The translations under genes and the position numbers were made by a program. The notes under the pieces were generated by a model that ran no database searches, had not been told where the DNA came from, and saw only the letters and a list, made by a program, of their open reading frames with translations. This document shows, one piece after another, positions 1 through 9,132 of a stretch of 64,000 nucleotides of DNA; position 1 is the first letter of the stretch, and every line of letters begins with the position of its first letter. The stretch covers positions 62,001 to 126,000 of the forward strand of contig JBEBXH010000004.1 in the NCBI GenBank assembly GCA_040391785.1, read 5' to 3'. This stretch comes from UBA5239 sp040391785 (lineage in GTDB: Bacteria; Verrucomicrobiota; Lentisphaeria; Victivallales; Victivallaceae).

Positions 1-126
1 TGTTTTCAGGGGTTTTCGGGCAATAAATTTTTGCGAAATTTTCAAAAAAATTCAGAAAAATTTAGAAAATGAAAAAATGAGGCGAAAAGTTTATAAGGAA
101 ATGGTGATATAAGGGGAAGTGTAGAA

Positions 127-495
127 TCATAATTGTAGGAAAATCAATTGCAAAATCCCACTGGATCTGACGAAAGGAAGTACTGAAATCCATCCGGGAT
201 GTTGAGCAAAGGCCGCATCGTTCGAACCTGTCGAGATGTAAACTGGAACTTTGATATCCACTGTGTGCGCCGCATCGATCTGGGCTCGGAGCAGGTCAAA
301 ATCCAGATACGGATGCATCATGTCGATCGCGGTCGGGTGATAGCTCCAGCCATGGTGGCAGACAGAAAAACAGGTGATCGAGTCCACCGCCGCTTCCGTC
401 AGCGTCCGTGCAAACTCTTCCGCATTGAATTGTTGTCCGATTCCCGGAATTTCTCCCGAAGTATGAAAGTCGAGGTGAATCTGCCGATAACGCAT
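127..495 (-). pseudogene. N-terminal remnant of a glycoside-hydrolase-like gene
   Basis: The first ~100 codons read like the start of a large glycosidase-like family common in Lentisphaerae and Verrucomicrobia, often labelled alpha-amylase-superfamily or beta-galactosidase-trimerisation protein. Landmarks are HLDFHTS near residue 8, CHHGWSYHP near residue 47, and HPYLDFDLL then PVYIS further on. After QHPGW (about residue 101) the resemblance stops and the frame ends some 20 codons later, while family members as I know them run to several hundred residues. Bases 1-126 are AT-rich and contain nothing that I recognise as the missing part. The start codon faces the divergent regulator at 650. 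It is best read as a 3'-truncated gene; a real 122-residue protein is unlikely. Family assignment is by eye. Confidence 0.6.
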
Positions 496-519
496 AACAT
501 TTCTCCTGAAATGGTTTGC

Positions 520-529
520 TTATATACCA
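520..529. promoter_or_regulatory. Candidate GntR operator half-site TTATATACCA
   Basis: The ten bases TTATATACCA are followed by an AATATAT stretch. The same ten bases occur on the minus strand at 60541-60550, upstream of another GntR/LacI-type regulator. The core TGGTATA resembles HutC/DasR-type GntR half-sites and also occurs at 618-624, overlapping the -10 box of the promoter at 599-626. Binding is inferred only. Confidence 0.3.
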
Positions 530-598
530 AAAATATATGATGCAAATCGATAAAATCAATATTCTGGTTCTATTTTTAGTCAATTTTTCGTATTCCTA

Positions 599-626
599 TT
601 GACAAATTCAAAATAACTGGTATAAT
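599..626 (+). promoter_or_regulatory. Consensus sigma-70-type promoter of the GntR operon
   Basis: TTGACA at 599-604 and TATAAT at 621-626 are both perfect and are separated by 16 bases. A start site near 633 would leave a leader of about 17 bases before the ATG at 650, just enough for the AAGGA ribosome-binding site at 636-640. The -10 box overlaps a TGGTATA half-site, so autoregulation is plausible. Confidence 0.75.
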
Positions 627-649
627 TATAGTCGTAAGGATGATTGACA

Positions 650-1720
650 ATGAACAAGATTACAAACAAAGCCGATATTTTAAAAAAGCATTTGCTTTAT
701 GGAATCACTACGGGGGTTCTTCGCGAAGGCGACCGGCTGTCCGGGGAGCGTCAGCTCAGCGAAAAACATGACATCAGCCGTAATACGGTCCGTCAGGCGA
801 TTGATGAATTGGTCGAGGAAGGGGTGCTTGAGCGGCGGCCGCGTAGCGGTGCCTATATTTCCAGTCATGCCCTTGATATTATCAGCAGCACCAGTTTGCA
901 GCCGGCACTGAAAGTAACGTTCGTATTTCAGCCGGAGCAAGCGGGTAATGCGCTTCTGATGCAGCTGTTTCAAAGTTGCTGCGCCAATCTTGATCCGCAA
1001 GTCAAGGTGATTTTGTCGCTGCATCTCTTGAGTCATGCCGACCTGGAGTATGATTTTGATTGCGATGTGATGGTCAGTTTCGGGTGCATTGATCGTGAAC
1101 TGTTGCGGAAGTTGCGCGACAAACATCATTCGCTGGTGCTTTTGAACCAGCAGTACCCGGAGTTCAACTATCTGGCGGTGGACGACATACGCGGCGGCGA
1201 AATGTTGGCTGAGTATGTGGCGGGGTGTGGACATCGCGATATCGGTGTTCTAAGTTTTGATCCGAATACCAGTTCCCGGGACTTCGAAGACCGGCAGAAA
1301 GGCTTTGTCCGGGTGCTGGAAAACGCCGGAATCAGTTACCATCCGGCGATGATCTGGCCCGACAGTTTTCATAAAATCGAACCGTATTGTTTTCAGGAAT
1401 TTGTTTTTCTGAACCGTTTGTATCCGAAGATGTCGGCCATGCTCTGTACGTGCGACATGATGGCGCTCGGGATCATGCGGAGCTGTGAAATCCTGGGACT
1501 GAAAGTGCCGGCTGATATGAGCGTGGCGGGATTTGACGACCAGATTTATGCCCGCTATACCCAGCCAGGCTTGACTACCATGAAGTATCCGGCCGAGGCT
1601 ATCGGCATTCGGTTGGCCGACTATATCAATGATATGTTGGACGGCAAGGAAAACCGTATCCAGGAATTGATGAATCCGTTGTTGATCAAACGCGAAAGCA
1701 TAAAGAATTTGAACACATAA
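650..1720 (+). CDS. GntR-family transcriptional regulator with LacI-type sugar-sensing domain
   Basis: Residues ~5-75 form a GntR winged helix: a LREGDRLSGERQLSEKH segment, then SRNTVRQAIDELVEEGVLER. Residues ~85-355 match the LacI/periplasmic-binding fold, including AGCGHRDIGVLSF, a CTCDMMALGIM segment and VAGFDDQIYARYTQPGLTT near the end. This chimera usually controls sugar-utilisation genes and binds its ligand in the C-terminal domain. The ATG at 650 is chosen over an in-frame TTG at 644 because AAGGA ends 9 bases before it; the TTG would leave only 3. It is first in a plus-strand series running to 9132 with small gaps, so it probably controls the pseudopilins and glycosidases behind it. 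The ligand cannot be told. Confidence 0.85.
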   Translation: MNKITNKADILKKHLLYGITTGVLREGDRLSGERQLSEKHDISRNTVRQAIDELVEEGVLERRPRSGAYISSHALDIISSTSLQPALKVTFVFQPEQAGNALLMQLFQSCCANLDPQVKVILSLHLLSHADLEYDFDCDVMVSFGCIDRELLRKLRDKHHSLVLLNQQYPEFNYLAVDDIRGGEMLAEYVAGCGHRDIGVLSFDPNTSSRDFEDRQKGFVRVLENAGISYHPAMIWPDSFHKIEPYCFQEFVFLNRLYPKMSAMLCTCDMMALGIMRSCEILGLKVPADMSVAGFDDQIYARYTQPGLTTMKYPAEAIGIRLADYINDMLDGKENRIQELMNPLLIKRESIKNLNT

Positions 1721-1737
1721 CTTGGAGGAATGGAACC

Positions 1738-2472
1738 ATGCGACGAAAACATTTTACACTCATTGAGCTTTTGGTTGTGATCGCTATTATAGCAATATTA
1801 GCCGCTATGCTGCTGCCGGCCCTGAACAAAGCCCGCGCCAAAGCCAGAACGATTACCTGTGTCAATAATTTGAAGCAAGTCGGCGTTACCCTTGATTTGT
1901 ATTTGCATGACAGCAACGGTGCGTTTATGAAAGGCACGCGCAATGCGAATAACGAGTGGATGACAACCTGGGTATGGCTGTTGTATTACAATAAATATAT
2001 TACCGCCGGCAGTGTTTTTCTTTGTCCGGAACGAAAGGGACCGGACGCCTGGGGTGCCAGCATTGTCAGGTTGTGGCCGCTGGCGGGCAATGAATCCATC
2101 TACACGCTGACCAATACGTCAACCAGAGAAGTATATTGTTATCCCAGTTACGGGATGAATAAATACATAACCGATGCCATTGATGCCGGGACCGGCGTGA
2201 AACGCGACTCGATACGAAATCCGAGCAGTAAAGTTTTCTCCGGCGACGTCATTGGATCCGACCAGGTGGCGGTGGGCCGTGATATTGGTGATTTCCGTTG
2301 TATGGGCTTTCAGGGGACCGGCGGCGGAGTACTTCGCGGAAGGCATGGAAATGCGGTTACACTGCTGTATTTCGACGGGCATGTGTCGGCTATGACGATC
2401 GCTTATCCCGGCAATCCGTATTTAACTTCGCCGCTGGATGATTATGAATTAAGTTTCATGTACAATAAATAA
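1738..2472 (+). CDS. Prepilin-like H-X9-DG (DUF1559-type) protein
   Basis: The N-terminus has the type IV pilin/type II secretion pseudopilin signature, FTLIELLVVIAIIAIL at about residues 6-21, forming one hydrophobic helix that ends in AAMLLPALNKAR. The C-terminal region has the H-X9-DG motif (RHGNAVTLLYFDGH), the hallmark of a family greatly expanded in Planctomycetes, Verrucomicrobia and Lentisphaerae. Length (244) is normal. The residue before the cleavage-site Phe is His, not the usual Gly. A GGAGG lies 8 bases before the ATG. It sits 17 bases after the regulator and before secreted glycosidases, suggesting a surface or secretion role linked to substrate use. The function of this family is not known to me. 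Confidence 0.85.
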   Translation: MRRKHFTLIELLVVIAIIAILAAMLLPALNKARAKARTITCVNNLKQVGVTLDLYLHDSNGAFMKGTRNANNEWMTTWVWLLYYNKYITAGSVFLCPERKGPDAWGASIVRLWPLAGNESIYTLTNTSTREVYCYPSYGMNKYITDAIDAGTGVKRDSIRNPSSKVFSGDVIGSDQVAVGRDIGDFRCMGFQGTGGGVLRGRHGNAVTLLYFDGHVSAMTIAYPGNPYLTSPLDDYELSFMYNK

Positions 2473-2482
2473 AAGAGGCATT

Positions 2483-3202
2483 ATGAAAAGACAATATTTT
2501 ACCAGAATTGAATTATTGATTGTCACCACAATTACTACATTTTTGATGGCGATGGTACTGACGGGCGGCAATGCCGTATTGAAGGACCAGAAGCGTATTG
2601 ACTGTGTCAACAATCTCGGTAAATTGGGCAAAGCCATGGCAAGTTATCTTGACGACAGCGGCGGTAATTTCATGCCGCATTACTCAAACGCTCCTCAAAT
2701 CAACAAATTCTCTACCTGGACATGGGTTCTGTGCAAAGACCGATATGCGGACGGAACCGAATTTATCTGTCCCGGACGCCGGGGCGGTGATGAATGGGCG
2801 GTCGGTATGCTGACGAAATGGCAAAAGGCTGCCACGGATGAATCCCTGAAAAGCAGCGATGTTTATTATTATCCGAGTTTCGGTATGAACCGCCGTCTCC
2901 TCGATCTGAGCAAAGCCGGTAAAGCAATCAAATCCAATCAGATCGCCGACCCGGCCGGAAAAATATTCAGTGGCGATGTCGTCAGCTCGGATCAGATGGT
3001 GGCCAAACGGGATATTGGTCATGCGGAATGTCATTACGCTCAGTTGACCAACAGTGGTTTCCTGCGGGCGATTCACAATCCGGCGGTTAATTTATTGTTT
3101 TTCGACGGTCATGTGGTTGAATTCGAAGTGGAGAATCCGGCCAATCCTTATCAGACTTCACCGTTGGATGATTATAAACAGATGTTTTTTCCGGAAAACT
3201 AA
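2483..3202 (+). CDS. Divergent prepilin-like H-X9-DG protein
   Basis: A 239-residue paralogue of the gene just upstream: both share the layout DCVNNLGKLGKAM..YLDDSGG, a CPGRRGGDEWA-type segment and the H-X9-DG motif (HNPAVNLLFFDGH). Its N-terminal signal is degenerate: FTRIELLIVTTITTFLMAMVL replaces the standard FTLIELLVVIAIIAIL, with an Arg in the core and Tyr before the Phe. The hydrophobic helix is shorter and ends in Gly-Gly. Whether it is still processed and assembled is uncertain; it may act as a soluble or simply anchored partner of its neighbour. The gap to the upstream gene is 10 bases, so they are almost surely co-transcribed. Confidence 0.75.
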   Translation: MKRQYFTRIELLIVTTITTFLMAMVLTGGNAVLKDQKRIDCVNNLGKLGKAMASYLDDSGGNFMPHYSNAPQINKFSTWTWVLCKDRYADGTEFICPGRRGGDEWAVGMLTKWQKAATDESLKSSDVYYYPSFGMNRRLLDLSKAGKAIKSNQIADPAGKIFSGDVVSSDQMVAKRDIGHAECHYAQLTNSGFLRAIHNPAVNLLFFDGHVVEFEVENPANPYQTSPLDDYKQMFFPEN

Positions 3203-3203
3203 A

Positions 3204-3231
3204 AGAGTTAAGAGTTAAGAGTTAAGAGTTT
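3204..3231 (+). repeat. Tandem heptamer AGAGTTA (four copies) abutting a start codon
   Basis: Three exact AGAGTTA units (3204-3224) and a fourth reading AGAGTTT (3225-3231) run directly into the ATG at 3232. They fill nearly the whole gap after the preceding stop codon and replace a normal ribosome-binding site; only weak AAGAG elements are present. Confidence 0.85.
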
Positions 3232-6200
3232 ATGAAGAAATTATTTTTTGCAGTTGGATTTTTTTGTTTCATTTCAGGAGCAGCAGAGCTCAGTCAGCCG
3301 GTGGCAGAGTATCGTACCGCAGTCTGGGATATGCGCAAACTGAATACCGGGCACCACCGGGCTGTGGTCAGGGTGTCCGAAGAGGCTGAAGCAGTAGCGG
3401 TGCGAATTCCATGGCGGCGACGTGACGACGATCCACAGAAGAAAGCGATTTTGGCTTTTACCGAAGACCATAAACCGGTATATAATCTGGTACCCCGAAC
3501 TATAGAAAAAGAGTATGGAGAGTTAATTTTTCAACCAACAGCTGGAGCTGGAATTTATTATTTCTATTATTTACCTTTCAAGACTCCGACGGTTTGGAGT
3601 TCACGCTCCGGCAGTTATTATTCACCGATGAGCCGGGCCAATTCCAAGTGGATCGCGGACGGCGATTTGCGCAAGGTTGATCCGGGTACGCTGCAGCAGG
3701 CCGAACTGGTGGCGCTGGAGGCGATTGATGATTTCAACCGTTTCGACCCGATGGAAATTTGTGCGACGAAAGCCGAAACGGAAGCATTGCGGGCGGAGTG
3801 CCCTGCTGACGCGCCTTTTATGGTTTTTCCGGAAGACCGGACGCGTTCGATCCGGATGCCGGAGGCTTTACCGGTGGATTGGATCACCCGGGGTGAATCG
3901 CGTGAATTCAAGGGCATCGCCCGACCGAACGAGAACTATGCTTTCCAGATCGGTGTCTGGGCGGCGAAGGGTGAAGTGAAAAATATCACCGCAGACTGGC
4001 AGGATTTTGTAAATGCCGCCGGCAGCAAAATTCCGGCGGATGCGATGGCATGTCTGAATTTCGGCGGCATCGACTGGGATGCCAAACCGTTTGAAAAGGC
4101 TGTGGACATTCCGGCGGATCGAGTGCAACCTTTGTGGTTCTTTCTGACCGTGCCGGCGGATGCCGCGGGCGTATACGAGGCGACAATCAATCTCAAGTCC
4201 GGCGGCAAAACCGTGCCGGTGAAAATTTCTCTCGATATTCAGGGAGAACTATTGGTGGATGGCGGCGTATCCAAACCCGAATTGATGACCCGTTTATCGT
4301 GGTTCAATTCAACGGCAGGACAGGAAAATACGGTGACGTCGCCTTATACTCCGCTGGAAATCAAGGGCAATACCATCGGTATTCTGAACCGCAGTGTTCA
4401 ATTCGGCGACAATGGCATGCCGGTGTCGATCAAGTCCAATGACCGTGAGCTGCTGGCAGCGCCGGTTAGCTTTGACGTAATTACGGATAAGGGAGGTCTG
4501 AAATTCGATAACTGGCAAAGCGAAACGGTTGCTGAGTCGGAAACAACCATGAAGCGGCAGTTCACCGCAAAATCCGGCGATGTGACATTGAAATTAGTTC
4601 TGCAGATGGAATTTGACGGCATGGTCCGTTATCAGGCAACCGTCAAATCGGACCATGAGCTGAAGATAAAAGATATCCGGCTCATCACCGATATCCGCGC
4701 GGATGAAGCGATATATGGCATGGGGTTCGGGCGGCGTGGTGGTTACCTGCCGAAATCAATCGACTGGAAGTGGAATTTGGGCGAAGCCAGCCACATGCTC
4801 TGGCTGGGCAATGTCAAGGCCGGTCTGCAACTGAAACTGACCCCATTGAACGCTCACATACTTCAACGTTCCACGCTGAATGATAACGGACTGCCGCCCG
4901 GATGGCACAATGACGGTAAAGGGGGGGCCACTGTCCGCACGACCGAAAAAACGGTCCGGATAACGGCTTTCTCCGGGGAACGAAATATAAAGAAAAATGA
5001 AGAACTTGAATTTGGATTTCATTACCTGATTACTCCTTTCAGGCCATTGGATTTTAAGAATCATTGGGCACGGCGGCGCGGCGGCTGGCCCGGTATTCCC
5101 GGCAACAATATCCGCAGTCTATTCCATGGTGTGCGCGGCAATAAATTCATCAATTATCCGTTTATAGACGCAGGAGAGACATATGCCGTGATTGCCGATT
5201 TGAAGCGCAACCAAAGTGAAATTGAACTGTATTATACGCTCAGGGAACTCAGCAACCGGGCTTATGAGCTTTGGGCGATACGTTCATTGGGCAATGAAAT
5301 ATTTGCCTCGTCCGCTTTCGTATACAGCATCCATGACGCCAAAAGAATCACAACCAACGGAGGCGGCTATCCATGGCTGCAGGAACACCTGAAAACCGAT
5401 TATGTCCCAAGCTGGCTGCAGCCGCTGGACGGCAATACGATTAAGCCACCGTTGAATGTGGTGGATGCTTCCATTTCGGTCAAGGGCAGTTCGCGCATGG
5501 CAAATTACTATATCGCCGGAATTCCTTATCTGATGAAGAAATTCGGTATCCGGGATATTTACCTGGACGGAGTGGGCTTCAACCGCGAAACCGCCAGGCG
5601 CCTGGCGCGAGTCACGCGGGAAACCAACCTGGAATCACTGATCAATTTTCATTGCGTTGATTATTTCGATTTTACTAAAACGAATTCAAGTGTAATGAAC
5701 AACCATCTTGAACTGCTGCCGTATTTCTCGGATCTCTGGCTCGGCGAAATGTTTGATTACAGCCGTTCGCCGGATTTCTGGCTGGTTGAGATGTCCGGTA
5801 TTCCGTTCGGCCTGACCGGAGAACAATTGAACGGCAGCAATGCCGGCAACTTCTTTCGCGGAATGATTTTCGGCATGAACTGGCGCAAAAATCAGGAAAC
5901 GACCTCCATGTGGCAGATGTGGGATCAATTCAAAATCGCGGAATCCGAAATGATCGGTTACTGGGATGATAATCCGCCGGTAAAAACAGATTCCCCCAAT
6001 GTTTTAGCCACGGTTTACAAACGGGCGGGTGCCGCCCTGGTGGTGCTGGCTCACTGGAGCGATGTGCAAATGGCAAAAACCGTCAACCTGCATCCTGCGG
6101 TTCAATCACCAGTTATCGACGGCGAGTTGAATGATCCGGCCTGGGCGAATTCAGTATTGCTTCAGGATTTCATGAAGATGAATTTCGCCCTGAAAGCCGA

Positions 6201-6879
6201 CTTGCCGTTTGAGTTCCGGTTGACCTTTGATCAGAATAATCTTTATGCGGCATTCCGCTGCCCCGGCAATTCACCGCCTAAAGCAGTAAAACGTGATCGC
6301 GACGGCACGCTGTGGCTCGACGATTCCATTGACTTCGTGATTCAGCCCGACCCGTCGAAGCCCGGCTCCTATCACTTCATCGGCAATGCGGCGGGTTCCA
6401 TTTACGACAGCGGCCCGGGCGGCGTCAGTTGGAACGGCTCATGGCAGTACAAGGTCAGTCAGAGCGGCAATGACTGGCAAGGCGAAATATCGATTCCGCT
6501 ACGTGAACTCGGGTTGTCGGCAAATAAATTGCTGGCCGGCGGCAAAATCGGTTTCAATGCCGGCAGAACCGCCCATGTCAAACCCGGTGAAGCATTATCA
6601 AGTTCATATACCAAAACCAGCGGTACGTATGACAGCAATTTCGCCATCGTAACGTTTGACCGCAGCATTCCCGTCACCCGGGAAACCGTTGCCGCTTCCA
6701 GCGATACCCGGTGCAATCTGTCGATCGACTGGAAGGCTTTGGGATTGAATCCGGCTAAGGTTCGTGCCTCGTTGATGGATATTCCCCTGATTCAGAAACC
6801 CGGCGCGATCGATGTGAACAACACTATCACCGTGCCGGAAAACAAAGGATATTTCATCCTTCTGGAAGAAACGGAGTAA
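3232..6879 (+). CDS. Secreted glycoside-hydrolase-like protein with C-terminal CBM9/DOMON-like domain
   Basis: A signal peptide (MKKLFFAVGFFCFISGAAE) precedes a very large protein of 1215 residues. Residues ~200-340 look like a beta-sandwich. Residues ~370-900 resemble glycoside-hydrolase-domain proteins of the DUF6067 or GH123-like type, with HWARRRGGWPGIPGNN near residue 610 and a probable barrel segment with IRDIYLDGVGFNRETARR near 775. From about residue 953 (VIDGELNDPAW) to 1150 it matches family 9 carbohydrate-binding/DOMON-like domains, which commonly decorate such enzymes. It probably acts outside the cytoplasm on a plant or algal polysaccharide or glycan. It is followed without a gap by a GH78 gene. 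Substrate and exact family are uncertain; catalytic acids could not be assigned. Translation may depend on the heptamer repeat before the start. Confidence 0.7.
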   Translation: MKKLFFAVGFFCFISGAAELSQPVAEYRTAVWDMRKLNTGHHRAVVRVSEEAEAVAVRIPWRRRDDDPQKKAILAFTEDHKPVYNLVPRTIEKEYGELIFQPTAGAGIYYFYYLPFKTPTVWSSRSGSYYSPMSRANSKWIADGDLRKVDPGTLQQAELVALEAIDDFNRFDPMEICATKAETEALRAECPADAPFMVFPEDRTRSIRMPEALPVDWITRGESREFKGIARPNENYAFQIGVWAAKGEVKNITADWQDFVNAAGSKIPADAMACLNFGGIDWDAKPFEKAVDIPADRVQPLWFFLTVPADAAGVYEATINLKSGGKTVPVKISLDIQGELLVDGGVSKPELMTRLSWFNSTAGQENTVTSPYTPLEIKGNTIGILNRSVQFGDNGMPVSIKSNDRELLAAPVSFDVITDKGGLKFDNWQSETVAESETTMKRQFTAKSGDVTLKLVLQMEFDGMVRYQATVKSDHELKIKDIRLITDIRADEAIYGMGFGRRGGYLPKSIDWKWNLGEASHMLWLGNVKAGLQLKLTPLNAHILQRSTLNDNGLPPGWHNDGKGGATVRTTEKTVRITAFSGERNIKKNEELEFGFHYLITPFRPLDFKNHWARRRGGWPGIPGNNIRSLFHGVRGNKFINYPFIDAGETYAVIADLKRNQSEIELYYTLRELSNRAYELWAIRSLGNEIFASSAFVYSIHDAKRITTNGGGYPWLQEHLKTDYVPSWLQPLDGNTIKPPLNVVDASISVKGSSRMANYYIAGIPYLMKKFGIRDIYLDGVGFNRETARRLARVTRETNLESLINFHCVDYFDFTKTNSSVMNNHLELLPYFSDLWLGEMFDYSRSPDFWLVEMSGIPFGLTGEQLNGSNAGNFFRGMIFGMNWRKNQETTSMWQMWDQFKIAESEMIGYWDDNPPVKTDSPNVLATVYKRAGAALVVLAHWSDVQMAKTVNLHPAVQSPVIDGELNDPAWANSVLLQDFMKMNFALKADLPFEFRLTFDQNNLYAAFRCPGNSPPKAVKRDRDGTLWLDDSIDFVIQPDPSKPGSYHFIGNAAGSIYDSGPGGVSWNGSWQYKVSQSGNDWQGEISIPLRELGLSANKLLAGGKIGFNAGRTAHVKPGEALSSSYTKTSGTYDSNFAIVTFDRSIPVTRETVAASSDTRCNLSIDWKALGLNPAKVRASLMDIPLIQKPGAIDVNNTITVPENKGYFILLEETE

Positions 6880-9132
6880 ATGATGCGTGATTATCGAGTT
6901 CCATATCCGGCTGACCGGTCGATTCATTTTCAGTGGATTGCGCTGCCGGAACTACCGTCGCCCCCCTTTATAGCCGGCTACCGCTGTCGGCTGGTTTTGA
7001 CGGAGCCGCGAAAAGTGAGCTTCGCCATTGGCGCGGACGAGCGTTATGAGCTTTGCATCAACGGTGAAACGGTTGGGCGAGGCAATGATCGCGGTTATCC
7101 GGGCATGTGGTTTTTCGAAACCCGCGAAATAGAGCTTCCTGCCGGGGAGCATATTTTTGCGATCAAGGTCTGGACATTGGGCAATAAATATAAACCACAG
7201 GCGCAAATGAGCGCCGGGCACGGTTTTGCCCTCGAATTCCTGAACTCGGAGTTAAAAAGTTACTCCACCGGAAATCCGGGTTGGGAGGCAATCGCATTTC
7301 AGGGGCTGTCATGCGTCTGGAACGATTGGCGCGCCATCGGCTATGGCGAAGTGTACGATATGGCTTTGTTCCATTGGGAACCATTTGCGACCGGAGCGGC
7401 TTTGCCGGATATTACTGTGCCCGTGTCGGTTGAATCGGACAGAACCATGGAGCCAACCGCACTACCGGAGCAAATCTCTATTCCCATCACTGAAGGTTCA
7501 TTTCGGAACGCTCTGGAATGGAATGAGCTGTGGCATAAAAATGTTCCGCTGACAATCGCTGCGCATACCACGGAAACCGTTCTCCTGAAGCTGGATGATT
7601 ATTATGCCGGTTATGTGTGCCTGGCGGTCTCTGGTGGACGAGGTGCGGAACTGGCGGAAGAATGGGCCGAAGCATTGTTCTCCAAACCGAACGACGGCCA
7701 CTCGCCGAAAATCCGCAATTCTGATGATGACGGTTATTTTTTCGGTTTCGGCAACCGGTACCGTCTTGATGGCAAAATGCATGAATTAAGTTCCACATGG
7801 TGGAATTCCGGGCGGTACATCCAATTTACAGTTATCACCGCCGATGAGCCGCTGACCATACGTTCCCTGCGGATCATGGAAACACGTTATCCCTTTGAAG
7901 CAGAGTGTGTTCTGCCGGAGCGCGACACGAACTGGCGGCGGATTATGAATATGTCGCTACGGACATGGCAGTTGTGCGCCCATGAAACCTATATGGATTG
8001 CCCGTATTATGAACAGTTGATGTATCTGGGGGATACCCGGCTGCAGTTGCTGATCACCTATATCGCCTCGCGGGACCGCCGCCTGGCCGGACAGGCGATA
8101 AAGCTGATGGCGGCTTCGCAACGGGCCGACGGTTTGACTCAGTCGCGTTTTCCCAGCGATCCGCCGCAATACATTCCCCCGTTCTCACTATTTTTCATCG
8201 GCATTATTCATGATTATGCCTGGTGGTGCGACGATGGCGCAACGGTCCGCGAGCTCTTGCCCACCGTGCGACGGATCATCGGTCATTTCCGTCAGCGAAT
8301 CCATGATGGCCTGATCCCGATTTCGGACGAATGGAACTTCTGCGACTGGGTGAAGGCGCCGGGATGGAATTACGGCACTCCGCCAGTCGGGCCCGATGGC
8401 TTGAACGCTTATTTGAATATGGCGTTTCTGATGAATTGGCGCTTGGCCGCTGAACTTGAATATCACTTCGGTTCAAGAGAAACAGCAATAAACTGGAGGC
8501 GAGAAATCAGGCAGCTGGCGCGGGCGATCGAAAAAACATTTCTCGATCCGGTGAGCGGGCTGTTGGCTGATACCACGGCCAAAGACAGTTTCTCGGAACA
8601 CGTTCAGGTGCTGGCAGTCGGTGCTGGTTTGAAGACATCCTGGCCGGATGTTCCCTGCGCCGTTCATACGACCGGTTTTTTTGATCACTATACCTTTGAG
8701 GCCTTGCGATTACTTGGGCGTGGAGACCTGATCCGGAAGCGCTTCAAGCGTTGGTATGATATGCTTTCCTATGATATCTGCACCACGTTGGAAGCGCCGG
8801 AACCGAGCCGTTCGGACTGTCATGCCTGGAGTGCGCACCCGGTATTTCATGCCGCGGCGACGCTTGCCGGTATCCGCCCCATGACCCCCGGGTTCAAAAA
8901 GATCCGGATCGCGCCGCTTTGGGACGGCCAGTTCTTTCAGGTCCGAATACCGCATCCGGACGGCGAAATCCATTGCATAAGACATGGTAACGACTTTGAA
9001 ATCAACCTCCCGGAAAATACATCCGGCATTCTGCACTTTCTTGGCCGCGATTATTCTCTCAATGCAGGGCTCAACCGCATAATCACTTATGCGTCCGTCC
9101 CTCATTCAATAGCCTTGACGGTCAAAATATAA
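6880..9132 (+). CDS. GH78 alpha-L-rhamnosidase-like glycoside hydrolase
   Basis: The 750-residue protein has N-terminal beta-sandwich regions (ADERYELCINGETVGRG near residue 50) and an (alpha/alpha)6 barrel from ~355 to ~660. Motif MDCPYYEQLMYLGD carries D373, E378 and D385 with the same 5- and 7-residue spacing as the catalytic-site acids of GH78 enzymes. The tail has HAWSAHPVFHAAATLAGI, typical of the GH78 barrel end. No signal peptide is visible, so it is probably cytoplasmic and would act on oligosaccharides released by the preceding secreted protein; the two are joined as TAA-ATG. ATG codons at 6880 and 6883 are equally possible. Its 3' end overlaps the convergent gene by 31 bases. Rhamnosidase is the family activity; the real sugar may differ. 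Confidence 0.8.
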   Translation: MMRDYRVPYPADRSIHFQWIALPELPSPPFIAGYRCRLVLTEPRKVSFAIGADERYELCINGETVGRGNDRGYPGMWFFETREIELPAGEHIFAIKVWTLGNKYKPQAQMSAGHGFALEFLNSELKSYSTGNPGWEAIAFQGLSCVWNDWRAIGYGEVYDMALFHWEPFATGAALPDITVPVSVESDRTMEPTALPEQISIPITEGSFRNALEWNELWHKNVPLTIAAHTTETVLLKLDDYYAGYVCLAVSGGRGAELAEEWAEALFSKPNDGHSPKIRNSDDDGYFFGFGNRYRLDGKMHELSSTWWNSGRYIQFTVITADEPLTIRSLRIMETRYPFEAECVLPERDTNWRRIMNMSLRTWQLCAHETYMDCPYYEQLMYLGDTRLQLLITYIASRDRRLAGQAIKLMAASQRADGLTQSRFPSDPPQYIPPFSLFFIGIIHDYAWWCDDGATVRELLPTVRRIIGHFRQRIHDGLIPISDEWNFCDWVKAPGWNYGTPPVGPDGLNAYLNMAFLMNWRLAAELEYHFGSRETAINWRREIRQLARAIEKTFLDPVSGLLADTTAKDSFSEHVQVLAVGAGLKTSWPDVPCAVHTTGFFDHYTFEALRLLGRGDLIRKRFKRWYDMLSYDICTTLEAPEPSRSDCHAWSAHPVFHAAATLAGIRPMTPGFKKIRIAPLWDGQFFQVRIPHPDGEIHCIRHGNDFEINLPENTSGILHFLGRDYSLNAGLNRIITYASVPHSIALTVKI

